DNA of 35,486 nt, taken from the NCBI GenBank assembly GCA_902775355.1, contig CACYLY010000048.1, positions 1-35,486 on the forward strand, in the 5' to 3' direction. The DNA is from Oscillospiraceae bacterium. Its GTDB lineage: Bacteria; Bacillota; Clostridia; Oscillospirales; Oscillospiraceae. Below, one piece after another: positions 24,216 through 32,366 of this stretch (positions are counted from its first letter, which is position 1; each line of letters starts with the position of its first letter). The notes below the pieces were generated by a model. The model was given only the letters and a program-made list of their open reading frames with translations, was not told where the DNA came from and did not search any database. The translations under genes were made by a program, and so were the position numbers.

Positions 24216-24938
24216 TCACAGCGTCAGGCTCCGGCCCTCCGCGCAAATCTGCGTAAGAGCGCCATCCGCCAGACGCCAGGCCAGGCCGCAGAGCTCCTCC
24301 CGGCCGTTTTCGATGTGCAGATAGCTCCCGTCGGGAAAGACGAGGAAGGCCCGTCCCATGCTGTCCGGGTAGGCCAGGTCCTCCATGACCCGCAGACCGT
24401 CCAGCATGTCGTCCTTGATTTCCTGATAATGGGGGAGGATGCTCTGCTTCGTCAGGCCCAGGCCCGGCAGGAAACGGCGGTAGTTCGGGTCTGTGGCCTC
24501 CCCCGGCAGCTCCGGCTGGGCATAAACCGTCTCCGCGCAGTTCATGGACCCGGCGCTGATGCCCACCAGCACCCCGTCGAAGTCCCGCAGCAGCTTCTTG
24601 AGTTTGATTTCGGTGAAGAAGCGGTTCTGGGTGGGCACGTGGCCGCCGGAGAGGATCAGGAGATCGGCCTGCCGGACCAGCTCCGCGGCCTGCTCCCGGT
24701 TCCGGCCGTCCAGGGTGCGGAAGCTCCCGAAACGGAAGCCCGCGTCCTCGAAGCTCGCCCGGATCGCGGCGGCGTAGAAGTCCATCTTTTCCGCATCCTC
24801 CGGGTCGGAGCAGATATCCAGCGCACGACAGGGCTCCGGGAGGCAGCGGCGCAGCTTTTCCACAAAGCCGTTGGCGGGATTCAGATTCATATGGTCCGAT
24901 CCGGGAGAATCGGTCCGGCTGGTCAGAAAGCAGATCAT
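24216..24938 (-). CDS. Peptidase E-like (S51) protein
   Basis: A 240-residue protein of the class I glutamine amidotransferase-like fold. The elbow GISAGSM (serine in GxSxG, near residue 125-131) and the downstream His in LPHY match S51 peptidases, which cleave Asp-X dipeptides or act as cyanophycinase relatives. An N-terminal Rossmann-like strand (MICFLTSRT) and LILSGGHV are visible. RBS AGGAGGC. First gene of the minus-strand run, with its own promoter. Confidence 0.82.
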   Translation of the reverse strand: MICFLTSRTDSPGSDHMNLNPANGFVEKLRRCLPEPCRALDICSDPEDAEKMDFYAAAIRASFEDAGFRFGSFRTLDGRNREQAAELVRQADLLILSGGHVPTQNRFFTEIKLKKLLRDFDGVLVGISAGSMNCAETVYAQPELPGEATDPNYRRFLPGLGLTKQSILPHYQEIKDDMLDGLRVMEDLAYPDSMGRAFLVFPDGSYLHIENGREELCGLAWRLADGALTQICAEGRSLTL

Positions 24939-24982
24939 GGGGAGCCTCCTTTTCTCGCAGCGGCGCGTTCTTTCTCGGGACC

Positions 24983-25011
24983 ATTGTACCGAAGAACGGG
25001 GCGTTTGGCAA
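24983..25011 (-). promoter_or_regulatory. Promoter of the peptidase E/radical SAM operon
   Basis: On the minus strand TTGCCA (25006-25011) and TACAAT (24983-24988) are 17 bases apart. Confidence 0.65.
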
Positions 25012-25057
25012 GCGGCAATCCGCGCCGCGGCGCGTCCCGATCCGACGGAAAAGGCGC

Positions 25058-25086
25058 AAAAAAACTCCCCCGGTTGCCCGGGGGAG
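25058..25086 (-). terminator. Terminator of the ncRNA gene
   Basis: CTCCCCCGG and CCGGGGGAG (25065-25086) form a 9-bp perfect stem, followed on the minus strand by seven T (25058-25064). Confidence 0.9.
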
Positions 25087-25286
25087 CCCTCCGCGTATGC
25101 CGTGCCGGCTCAGTAGTAACCTGCACACAAGAGCAGGTGGGTCGCCTAAGTTCTGTTTCACTGCTTCCAACGTCCGGCGATCGCCGGGAGGCCTGCAATC
25201 CGCAGATTCAAATCGGCATCCCTTATAAGAGATGTGGGTTTCATGAGCCGCAAGTCCAGAGAGACACACACGCACACCGCAGAGCG
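25065..25286 (-). ncRNA. ssrS: Likely 6S RNA
   Basis: The two ends of a ~196-nt transcript pair: CTCTGCGGTGTGC (minus-strand 25284-25272) with GCATACGCGGAG (25100-25089), with one bulged base. This long closing helix and the ~190-nt size fit 6S RNA, which sequesters sigma-A polymerase. Inside, the stretch GAAACAGAACTTAGGCGACC followed by the CACCTGC/GCAGGT hairpin resembles Firmicutes 6S RNAs from memory. A strong terminator (CTCCCCCGG/CCGGGGGAG and seven T) ends it. No protein frame of quality lies here. Confidence 0.75.
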
Positions 25287-25347
25287 TGTTGTTTCTGCAG
25301 TCAAAGTCTACGCGCCGGAGGCCGGGAAAAGACCTCCCCGCCGCGCT

Positions 25348-25650
25348 TTACTTGTCCTCTTTTTCTTCCTCTTCGTCCTCGTCGTCAAAGAGCAGGACCA
25401 TAAAGTGCTCGTACACGTCGTTGAGCTGAGCCTCGTCGTCGATGGACTCAAACAGCTCTTCGCCGTTCTCGTCCAGCACGGAGCGCAGGATGATAATGCC
25501 GTAATCCGGATCGTCCTCCTTCATGTCCGCGGGCAGGAAGGCCACATAGGTCTCCCCGTTATAGGTCATTTCGTCCAGGACCTCCAGCTCGAACTCCTTG
25601 CCGTCGTCATCCACGATGGTGATAAAATCGCCGCCATATTCTTCGCTCAT
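25348..25650 (-). CDS. DUF1292 family protein
   Basis: A 100-residue acidic protein typical of DUF1292: start region DFITIVDDDGKEFELEVL, then FLPADM and a C-terminus of almost only Asp and Glu. The family is widespread in Firmicutes with unknown function. The ATG has GAGGAGGAGA upstream and a promoter with 17-base spacing. Confidence 0.9.
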   Translation of the reverse strand: MSEEYGGDFITIVDDDGKEFELEVLDEMTYNGETYVAFLPADMKEDDPDYGIIILRSVLDENGEELFESIDDEAQLNDVYEHFMVLLFDDEDEEEEKEDK

Positions 25651-25680
25651 ATTCGTCTCCTCCTCTTCAGGGCTAAACCT

Positions 25681-25709
25681 ATTGTACCCTATACAGGCGG
25701 AGAAATCAA
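25681..25709 (-). promoter_or_regulatory. Promoter of the DUF1292 gene
   Basis: On the minus strand TTGATT (25704-25709) and TACAAT (25681-25686) are 17 bases apart. Confidence 0.7.
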
Positions 25710-25740
25710 CACCTTTTGCGAGCCCGGAGCTTCCGGCCTT

Positions 25741-26076
25741 TTACGAGCCCAGATCCTCCAGCAGCGCCAGCAGCTCCGACCGGCTGCGCACCGGCAGGCC
25801 CAGGCGGATCATGGCCCGGTCCGCCCGCCGCAGGCTCTCCAGCGCGATCTCCGTGGTGCGGGGCTCCTCCCGCCCGTTCTTGCCGGGATAGACGGCGACG
25901 AAGCCGCCTCCCTCCCGCAGCACATAGACCGCGCTGTCGGCGTAGCGGGCGAATTTGGCGTAGACCTCCTCCGGGAAGGCCTCGCCAGGCTGCCGCCGGA
26001 GGCTCCGCAGGGCCTCCGCCCCGGTGAAGGCCGCTGCCCCCATCAGGATCAGCAGCAGCGCGATTTTCCATTTCAT
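25741..26076 (-). CDS. Small exported or membrane-anchored protein
   Basis: A 111-residue protein with a signal-peptide-like N-terminus (KWKIALLLILMGAAAFTGA) and a mature part containing YVLREGGGFVAVYPGKNG. No family is recognised. GAGGAGC lies about 11 bases before the ATG. It has no neighbour in close coupling. Confidence 0.65.
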   Translation of the reverse strand: MKWKIALLLILMGAAAFTGAEALRSLRRQPGEAFPEEVYAKFARYADSAVYVLREGGGFVAVYPGKNGREEPRTTEIALESLRRADRAMIRLGLPVRSRSELLALLEDLGS

Positions 26077-26250
26077 GCGTGCATCAGAGCTCCTCTCGCC
26101 CGGCGCCCCGGAAAGCGTTCCCGCGCTATCGAGCGGCGTCGGCTTGGCTTCTTTTGGGATAGTGTTTCTCGGATCGGGGGAAAATATGTGCGGGCGCCGG
26201 GGCCGGCAAAATCTTAATTATTCTGAAAATTCACAAATTCTACACCTTGC

Positions 26251-26275
26251 ATTGACAAGCTGTGGTATAATGACC
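26251..26275 (+). promoter_or_regulatory. Extended -10 promoter of the PBP gene
   Basis: TGGTATAAT is an extended -10 element; the region before it has no good -35, as is usual for this class. Confidence 0.55.
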
Positions 26276-26289
26276 GTATTCTGGCAGAG

Positions 26290-26312
26290 TGCCGCAAAAC
26301 AGCCCTGCTGTT
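26290..26312 (+). other. Hairpin in the PBP leader
   Basis: GCAAAACAGC and GCTGTTTTGC form a perfect 10-bp stem with a 3-base loop in the ~140-nt leader. No T-run follows. The leader may have a regulatory role, which is not proven. Confidence 0.5.
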
Positions 26313-26421
26313 TTGCCACGCGGTCATGGCAAGGCCCGAGACGGCCGCGCCGTGATCCTGCCCGCAGAGGACCCGGTTCCTCTGTCTCATCATCTTTCCG
26401 GAAAGGAGGCGTTCGCTCTCC

Positions 26422-28623
26422 ATGACAAAGAATACCACGCCCCCCAAAAAGCGGGTCCATCCTGTCAAAATGATCTTCAAAGCCCTGGGCTTTACGGCTG
26501 ACGCCGCCACCTCCATCGTCAGCGCCGTGTTCAAGGTCGTTGGCACGGTGCTGCTGATCCTGATGGTTTCCGGCCTGCTGTTCACCTGCATCTTCGCCTA
26601 CTACATCAAAAACAGCCTGACGCCCAATATGGACATCTCCCTGGAGGACTTCCAGCTCAGCGAATCCAGCAAGCTCTGGTATCAGAACGAAAACGGCGAG
26701 TGGCAGGAGCTGGTGACCCTGGTGGGCAAGTACAAGCGCATCTGGGTCGATTACGAGGACATCCCGCCCTATATGGAAAAGGCCCTGGTGGCCATTGAGG
26801 ACAAGCGCTTTTACGACCACAACGGCGTGGACTGGTTCCGCACCTCCACGGCCTTCATCAAGATGTTCGCCCAGATGGAGACCGGCTACGGCGGCTCCAC
26901 CCTCACCCAGCAGCTGATCAAAAACCTCACCGGCAACGACGAGGTCACCGTCCAGCGGAAGCTGACGGAGATCTTCGGCGCCCTGGAGCTGGAGAAGAAA
27001 TACGACAAGAAGGAGATCGTGGAGTGGTATCTCAACGCGGTCTACTTCGGGGAGGGCTGCTACGGCGTGCAGGCCGCGGCCCAGACCTACTTCGGCAAGG
27101 ACGTGTCGGAGCTGAGCCTGGCGGAGTGCGCCGCCATCGTGGGCATCACCAACAAGCCCACCTACTACGACCCCTTCTACAACGAGCAGAACAACAAGGA
27201 ACGGCAGGAGACCATCCTGCGGGAGATGTACGAGCAGGAGTATATCGACTACGACACCTACAAGGCCGCCGTGGCCGAGGAGCTGGTCTTCGCCCACAGC
27301 CCCGGGGACAGCGCCCCCAAGGTGATCTACACCTACTATGAGGAAGTGGTCATCAACGACGTGATCCATGACCTGATGGACGCCAAGGGCATCGGCCGGG
27401 ACGCGGCGACCACCCTGCTCTATAACGGCGGCTACCAGATCTACTGCTGCATCGACCCCCGGATCCAGAGCATCGTGGACGAGACCTACACCGACCCCAG
27501 CAAGATCCCCCACCCGGGAAACAACACCGATCAGCAGTTCCAGAGCGCCATCGTTATTATGGACCCCTATGACGGACGGATTCTGGCGCTTTGCGGCGGC
27601 GTGGGCGAAAAAACCACCAACTTCCCGCTGAACCGCGCGGTGCCGGCGTATGTCAACGGCTACGATTACGGCGGCGCGGTCCGCCCCGCCGGCTCTTCCT
27701 TCAAGCCCATCGCCTCCTACGGGCCGGCGGTGGACCTGGGGCTGATCACCCCGGGCACCTTCGTCAACGATTCCGCCGCCATCCGCCTGCGGGGGACCAG
27801 CTGGTATCCCCACAACGACAACCACCAGAACTACGGCATCATCACCATCGAGCAGGGCCTGATGTGGTCTCTGAACACCGTGGCGGCCCAGATCGTGGAC
27901 ATCCTGCCCGGCGGGCCCCAGACCTCCTATGACTACCTGACCCAGAAGCTGGGCGTCACCAGCCTGGTGCAGGACGATATTTCCTACGCCCCCATGGCCC
28001 TGGGACAGCTGACCTACGGCATTTCCGTGCGGGAGATGTGCCAGGCCTACTGCGCCTTTGTCAACGACGGCGTGTTCACCTACAGCCGGACCTATTCCAT
28101 GGTGACCGACGCCCGGGGCAACGTGGTGCTGGACAACTCCCCCCGGACCATCCAGGCCTTCCAGCCCAACACGGCCTACGTGATGACCTATATGCTGAAG
28201 AAGAACGTGGAGGACGGCATCGCCAGCGAGGCCAGACTCTGGTCCATCCCGGCGGGCGGGAAGACCGGCACCACCACGGACCAGAAGGACCGCTGGTTCG
28301 CCGGCGTGACGCCCTATTACGTGGCGGTGGTCTGGACCGGCTACGACCAGCCGGAGAAGATCAGCATCAGCGGCAACCCCGCGGCCAGGATCTGGCGGAA
28401 CGTGATGGCCGACGTGCTGGAGGGCTACGCCTGGAAGGACTTCACCTGGCCCTATCTGGGTGAAAACACCGGCGTCTTCGGCATCAAGGCCAAGGACGAC
28501 GATCCGGAGAGCTCCATCATCATCGACGACGACGACGGCGGGATCACCGTGGATCCCGGCGGATGGGGCAGCGACTACGGAGACGACGGCGGCGGCGACG
28601 AAGCCGTGGTGGTCTTCGGCTGA
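26422..28623 (+). CDS. Class A penicillin-binding protein (PBP1A type)
   Basis: A 733-residue bifunctional peptidoglycan synthase. One membrane helix at about 35-60 follows a basic cytoplasmic head. The glycosyltransferase domain has EDKRFYDHNGVD (catalytic Glu near 122) and GGSTLTQQLIKN. The transpeptidase domain has the SxxK serine Ser425 (SSFK), SLN at 483-485 and KTGT at 614-617, so all active-site motifs are intact. The tail is acidic and Gly-rich (SSIIIDDDDGGIT), possibly disordered. AGGAGG lies 12 bases before the ATG. It probably works with the NlpC/P60 enzyme downstream in wall growth. Confidence 0.97.
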   Translation: MTKNTTPPKKRVHPVKMIFKALGFTADAATSIVSAVFKVVGTVLLILMVSGLLFTCIFAYYIKNSLTPNMDISLEDFQLSESSKLWYQNENGEWQELVTLVGKYKRIWVDYEDIPPYMEKALVAIEDKRFYDHNGVDWFRTSTAFIKMFAQMETGYGGSTLTQQLIKNLTGNDEVTVQRKLTEIFGALELEKKYDKKEIVEWYLNAVYFGEGCYGVQAAAQTYFGKDVSELSLAECAAIVGITNKPTYYDPFYNEQNNKERQETILREMYEQEYIDYDTYKAAVAEELVFAHSPGDSAPKVIYTYYEEVVINDVIHDLMDAKGIGRDAATTLLYNGGYQIYCCIDPRIQSIVDETYTDPSKIPHPGNNTDQQFQSAIVIMDPYDGRILALCGGVGEKTTNFPLNRAVPAYVNGYDYGGAVRPAGSSFKPIASYGPAVDLGLITPGTFVNDSAAIRLRGTSWYPHNDNHQNYGIITIEQGLMWSLNTVAAQIVDILPGGPQTSYDYLTQKLGVTSLVQDDISYAPMALGQLTYGISVREMCQAYCAFVNDGVFTYSRTYSMVTDARGNVVLDNSPRTIQAFQPNTAYVMTYMLKKNVEDGIASEARLWSIPAGGKTGTTTDQKDRWFAGVTPYYVAVVWTGYDQPEKISISGNPAARIWRNVMADVLEGYAWKDFTWPYLGENTGVFGIKAKDDDPESSIIIDDDDGGITVDPGGWGSDYGDDGGGDEAVVVFG

Positions 28624-28641
28624 TCCCCGCCAAGCTGATCG

Positions 28642-28672
28642 ACCCGCCGCTTCGGCTCTCGGAGCGGCGGGT
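28642..28672 (+). terminator. Stem-loop after the PBP gene
   Basis: ACCCGCCGCT and AGCGGCGGGT form a 10-bp perfect stem 18 bases after the stop, without a good T-run. The rest of the gap to 28830 has only short G/C-rich hairpin pieces. Confidence 0.5.
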
Positions 28673-28833
28673 GTGAGTTCCTTTCCCCCCGGCGGGGGAG
28701 AGAAGCTTTTTCTCCCGCGATGGGGGAGCGCCGGTTTTTATGGCAGAAATTGCTAAAATCACCCCGGATCCCTGAAAAACCCGGAAAAAAACAGGCTTCC
28801 GTCCCCCACTTCGACCCCTTTCCCGGCGTTTCA

Positions 28834-28863
28834 GTGTTGACAAAAGAAGTTCATTGTGTTACA
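28834..28863 (+). promoter_or_regulatory. Promoter of the 93-residue protein gene
   Basis: TTGACA, 17 bases, TACATT. The -35 is exact and the -10 close to consensus. Confidence 0.7.
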
Positions 28864-28892
28864 TTTTGATTACATAATTGGAGGTGCTATTC

Positions 28893-29174
28893 TTGGCAAA
28901 AGTACTGGAGTATAAGGGACACCCTCTCCAAAGGAAGGACAACATCATCTATTACGGCAGCTTTGCGGATAAGTACATCATCCAGCTGCAGATCCTGGAC
29001 ACCAAAAAGGTCAAGGATCTTGACGTGGCCACCAAGGTTTCCGTCTCTCTTCAGCTCACCGACCCGAGCATTCGGACCCGGGACAAGATCGTGAAGAAGA
29101 GCGAGAAGGACAGCCTTTACGACGCCATCGATGTTGCCGCGGTGTGGCTTGAACGCGCACTGGCCTCCCGCTGA
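28893..29174 (+). CDS. Small conserved-looking protein of unknown function
   Basis: A 93-residue soluble protein starting MAKVLEYKGHPLQRKDNIIY, mainly beta strands and one C-terminal helix (YDAIDVAAVWLERAL). The start is the TTG at 28893, seven bases after GGAGGTG; the longer reading from 28878 would put the ribosome site inside the gene. No family is recalled with confidence, but length and composition suggest a small nucleic-acid- or cell-wall-associated regulator. A terminator follows directly. Confidence 0.75.
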   Translation: MAKVLEYKGHPLQRKDNIIYYGSFADKYIIQLQILDTKKVKDLDVATKVSVSLQLTDPSIRTRDKIVKKSEKDSLYDAIDVAAVWLERALASR

Positions 29175-29175
29175 G

Positions 29176-29195
29176 AAAGTGACGTTCACTTTTTC
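29176..29195 (+). terminator. Terminator after the 93-residue protein gene
   Basis: AAAGTGA, CGT loop and TCACTTT, followed by TTC; a short but perfect stem two bases after the stop. A second hairpin (GGAAACGC/GCGTTTCC, 29197-29220) follows. Confidence 0.55.
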
Positions 29196-29298
29196 AGGAA
29201 ACGCCTGACCCAGCGTTTCCGGAGCTTCCGAACAGCCTCCTCGGAGAGAGAAGGGGCCTGCCCCGCTCTTTTCGGACAAAGAAAGAAGGAACTGTTTT

Positions 29299-31317
29299 AT
29301 GAGCAAGAAGATCTTGCGCACTCTCATCGCCGTGCTGCTGGTCTGCTCCTTTCTGACCTTCCCCACGGCCTTTGCGGAGAGCGCTGTCCTCACGGGCAAC
29401 AACGTCAACCTGCGCGCCGGTCCGGGAACCAACTTTGAGATCCTGGACTGCCTGCCCCAGGGCGAGACCGTTGTCATTCTGGACATGTCCAATCCGGACT
29501 GGTACCGGGTGGATCACGACGGCACCGTCGGCTACATGTCCTCCCGCTACCTGCGGATCAACGGCGGCGGCCAGACCCCCGCGAACCCGACGCCCGCCCC
29601 CACCCCCGCGCCGACGCCGGCGCCCACCGCGGCGCCGACCCCGGCCCCTACGCCCACACCGGATCCCGGCCCCGGGACCGTCGTGGTGGTGGAGGAGCCC
29701 CAGGGCACGCCCGGCTACATCAACGCCATGTACGTGCGTTTCCGCTCCGGCCCCTCTACCGGCTCCGCCATCCTGGGCGAGTACAACAAGGGCAAGGAGC
29801 TGACCATCACCGGCCGCTCCGGCGACTGGGTGGCCTGCGTCATTGACAACAAGGCCGGCTACGTCTTCGGCCAGTACGTGACCGAGGGCCAGTACAACGC
29901 GCCCTCGAACCCGACGCCGACCCAGACGCCGACCCAGACCCCGACCCCGACGCCCACCCCGACCCCCACGCCGGATGTTGTGATCGTCGTGACCCCGGAG
30001 CCCACGCCCGAGCCCACGCCGGTCCCGACCCCGGAACCCACGCCCACCCCGACCCCGGAGCCCACCACCACCCCCGTGGAGGGCAAGACCGGCTACGTCA
30101 ACGGCGACTATGTGCGCTTCCGCTCCGGCCCGGGCACCGGCTACGGGATCCTGGGCACCTATAACAAGGGCAAGGAGCTGACCATCACCGGCATCTCCGG
30201 CGAATGGACCGCCTGCGTCATCGACGGCGTCAGCGGCTACATGTTCAGCCAGTATGTGAAGGAGGGCACGCTCGCCCCCGCGCCGACGCCTACCCCGACG
30301 CCGACGCCCACGCCCACTCCCACGCCCACCCCGACCCCGGAGGCTACCCCCGTTCCGACCACAACGCCCGTCACGCCTCCCGCGGAGGGCAGGCAGGGCT
30401 ATGTCCACGGCGACGATGTGCGTTTCCGTTCCGGCCCGGGCACCAACTACAGCATCATCGACACTTATGACCGGGGCAAGGAGCTGACCATCACCGGCGT
30501 TGTGGGCGACTGGACCGCCTGCATCATCGACGGCGTCAGCGGCTACATGTTCAGTCAGTACGTGAAGGCGGCGGACAGCGGCTCTACCGATCCCGCCACC
30601 CCGACGCCGACGCCCACGGCCGCCCCCACGCCGACGCCGACGCCCGCGCCGACGCCCACGCCCACCCCCGCGCCCACCACCAACGAGCCGGGCTACATCA
30701 CGGGCAACAACGTCCGCTTCCGCGGCGCGCCCTCCATGAACGGGGAGATCTACGGCGAGCTGTTCTACGGCAACACCGTCACCATCACCGGCTATGTGGG
30801 CGACTGGACCGCCGTGATCTTCAGCGGCAGGAGCGGCTATGTTTACAGCCAGTACGTGGCCAAGGGGACCTACGGCAATACCACGCCGACCAATCCCACG
30901 AATCCCAGCGACCCGACGCCTCCCGCCCCCGGCGGCAGCGGCTCCGAGAAGGGGCAGGAGATCGCCAATTACGCGCGGCAGTTCGCGGGCTACCCCTACG
31001 TGTGGGGCGGCGTGAGCCCCGCCACCGGCTTTGACTGCTCGGGCTTCGTGTACTACGTATACGGCCAGTTCGGCTACAGCATGAACCGCGTCGCGGCCGA
31101 CCAGGCCAAGAACGGCGTCCATGTGGATCCCAGCCAGATCCAGCCCGGCGATGTGCTCTGCTTCTACTCCAGCGGCGACTACATCGGCCACACCGGCATC
31201 TACCTGGGCAACAACCTGTTCATCCACGCGGCCAACTCCCGCAGCGGCGTCATCATCTCGGAGCTCTCGGGCTATTATTCGGTCCGCGGCTATGAGGCCC
31301 GCCGCATCGTAAGCTGA
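29299..31317 (+). CDS. Secreted cell-wall hydrolase: five SH3b domains + NlpC/P60 endopeptidase
   Basis: A 672-residue secreted protein. Signal peptide residues 1-26 (ending PTAFA). Five SH3b domains follow, each with the VxxRxGPxT-like motif: about 27-90, 135-195, 255-315, 365-425 and 465-525, separated by linkers of 25-60 residues made of Pro-Thr repeats with some Ala, Glu. The NlpC/P60 domain (about 550-672) has the triad Cys580 (FDCSGF), His631 (GHTGIY) and His643 (FIHAAN), so it should cleave peptidoglycan stem peptides. The five SH3b units are close copies in their core (ELTITG, DWTAC, GYMFSQYV). No ribosome site other than AAAGAAGGAAC upstream of the ATG. Likely roles are cell separation or wall remodelling. 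Confidence 0.95.
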   Translation: MSKKILRTLIAVLLVCSFLTFPTAFAESAVLTGNNVNLRAGPGTNFEILDCLPQGETVVILDMSNPDWYRVDHDGTVGYMSSRYLRINGGGQTPANPTPAPTPAPTPAPTAAPTPAPTPTPDPGPGTVVVVEEPQGTPGYINAMYVRFRSGPSTGSAILGEYNKGKELTITGRSGDWVACVIDNKAGYVFGQYVTEGQYNAPSNPTPTQTPTQTPTPTPTPTPTPDVVIVVTPEPTPEPTPVPTPEPTPTPTPEPTTTPVEGKTGYVNGDYVRFRSGPGTGYGILGTYNKGKELTITGISGEWTACVIDGVSGYMFSQYVKEGTLAPAPTPTPTPTPTPTPTPTPTPEATPVPTTTPVTPPAEGRQGYVHGDDVRFRSGPGTNYSIIDTYDRGKELTITGVVGDWTACIIDGVSGYMFSQYVKAADSGSTDPATPTPTPTAAPTPTPTPAPTPTPTPAPTTNEPGYITGNNVRFRGAPSMNGEIYGELFYGNTVTITGYVGDWTAVIFSGRSGYVYSQYVAKGTYGNTTPTNPTNPSDPTPPAPGGSGSEKGQEIANYARQFAGYPYVWGGVSPATGFDCSGFVYYVYGQFGYSMNRVAADQAKNGVHVDPSQIQPGDVLCFYSSGDYIGHTGIYLGNNLFIHAANSRSGVIISELSGYYSVRGYEARRIVS

Positions 31318-31340
31318 GCGGAAGACAAGAACATACGATA

Positions 31341-31370
31341 AAAAGCACCCCCGCCGGGGGTGCTTTTTCG
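31341..31370 (+). terminator. Terminator after the NlpC/P60 gene
   Basis: AAAAGCACCCCC, loop GCC, GGGGGTGCTTTTT: a 12-bp stem with a T-run. Confidence 0.9.
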
Positions 31371-31373
31371 TGT

Positions 31374-31760
31374 TGGGTATCTGTCATCTTGAGCGGAGGC
31401 GAAGCCGGAGTTGAAAGATCTAAGTAAACGATGATTCAATCGGCGAGAGCAGATTGCGAGAGAATTTGGGTTCTGATGAAGGCAGTTTTTCGCAGGAATA
31501 CTTTGTGTATTGCAAGAAAGGAGGGAGCGAGCTTTCGGCACGCTTGCCAGAAGCGAGATGATCCGAAGCTTGTGCCGACGACCGCAAGATGCCGAGGGCG
31601 AGTTGATCAGCGTTTACCTAATTGAAAACACGAGCTTTTTTGCTCCTTCGACTCACTGACGCTCGCGAAGCCATGACAAGCTTTCAGGTTTTTCTGCAAA
31701 TTGCGGGGGACGCGCATCGGCTCCCTCCCGTAGCTGCCCCGGTGCGCACACCGGGGCTGA
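31374..31760. repeat. Intergenic repeat-rich stretch without genes
   Basis: A TGTCATCTTGAGCGGAGGCG unit (31382 on) and an opposite-strand relative around 31650-31676 (TGTCATGGCTTCGCGAGCG in reverse) resemble the widespread TGTCATCCTGAGCG-type bacterial repeats; a third relative is at 5827. GCCCCGGTG/CACCGGGGC (31736-31757) is a perfect hairpin. No credible gene is present. Confidence 0.6.
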
Positions 31761-31793
31761 GGGAGTGAGACCCCTTCCGCCGCGGCGCTTGAC

Positions 31794-31820
31794 CTGTTTC
31801 CCGACTTCGTCTATAATGGA
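31794..31820 (+). promoter_or_regulatory. Promoter of the small membrane-protein pair
   Basis: TTGACC, 17 bases, TATAAT, about 95 bases before the ATG at 31912. Confidence 0.75.
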
Positions 31821-31911
31821 TGAAACCGGCCGGGCAGGAAGCTCCCTGTAATCCGCCTGCGGACAGCCCGGACCCGCTCCGCTTTCTCTCTGCCCGGGAA
31901 GGAGAACGGCA

Positions 31912-32343
31912 ATGAAGAAGAATCGCATTCTCACACTGGCCCTGGCTGTGTTTCTCTGGGCGCTTATTCTGTTTTCCCTGAGAGCCTGCCTTTCTCTCGG
32001 AGATCGAAGGGAGGACCTGTCTCCCCACGATTTCAAGGGCAGCGAATGGCAAAGCCGGGAGCCCCGTCTCGATCTGAAGGTGCTGCCCGACGGAGAGATA
32101 AAGGGAACGCTGCTCCTTGACTCGGAGGAAGTGGCTGTCGCCTGCAGTTTTGAGCGGGGGACGGTCCGGATCGTCAAGGAGAGGGAAAACATCCGGGATG
32201 ACGACTGTCTTCTGGAAGGAAGCTGCGTCTGCACCGAGCAGGAGCTCGTCATCCGCGTGAAGAACGACTGCTGCTTCGGCGGACGTTACAAAAAGATCGT
32301 TTTGATGCGCCTCCCCGCTCCCGAAGACGCGGGGAGCCCTTGA
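31912..32343 (+). CDS. Small exported or membrane-anchored protein
   Basis: A 143-residue protein with a hydrophobic N-terminal helix (about residues 7-27, ending SLRACL) that may be an uncleaved anchor or signal, and an extracellular part with a beta-rich pattern (LKVLPDGEIKGTLLLDSEEV). Four Cys in the C-terminal half could form disulfides. AAGGAGAACGGC precedes the ATG. No family is recognised. It is followed within 23 bases by another membrane protein gene, so they form an operon. Confidence 0.65.
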   Translation: MKKNRILTLALAVFLWALILFSLRACLSLGDRREDLSPHDFKGSEWQSREPRLDLKVLPDGEIKGTLLLDSEEVAVACSFERGTVRIVKERENIRDDDCLLEGSCVCTEQELVIRVKNDCCFGGRYKKIVLMRLPAPEDAGSP

Positions 32344-32366
32344 CGCGGCGCCGCGGGAGAGGTCCG

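Noticed and set aside
22046-24938. RiPP biosynthesis cluster
   Set aside because: Radical SAM, methyltransferase and peptidase genes are present, but no precursor-like small gene, RRE domain or dedicated transporter could be seen.
23148-25403. A 751-codon plus-strand open frame across the minus-strand genes
   Set aside because: It is a shadow of three well-motivated minus-strand genes in GC-rich DNA, has no ribosome site and no recognisable domain.
26077-26421. A cis-acting riboswitch in the PBP leader
   Set aside because: Only one simple hairpin and a promoter can be seen; no known riboswitch consensus was recognised.
29580-30700. Regular short direct repeats resembling a CRISPR or satellite array
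   Set aside because: The repeats are in-frame Pro-Thr linker codons and SH3b copies inside one intact secreted protein; there are no spacer-like units and no cas genes.
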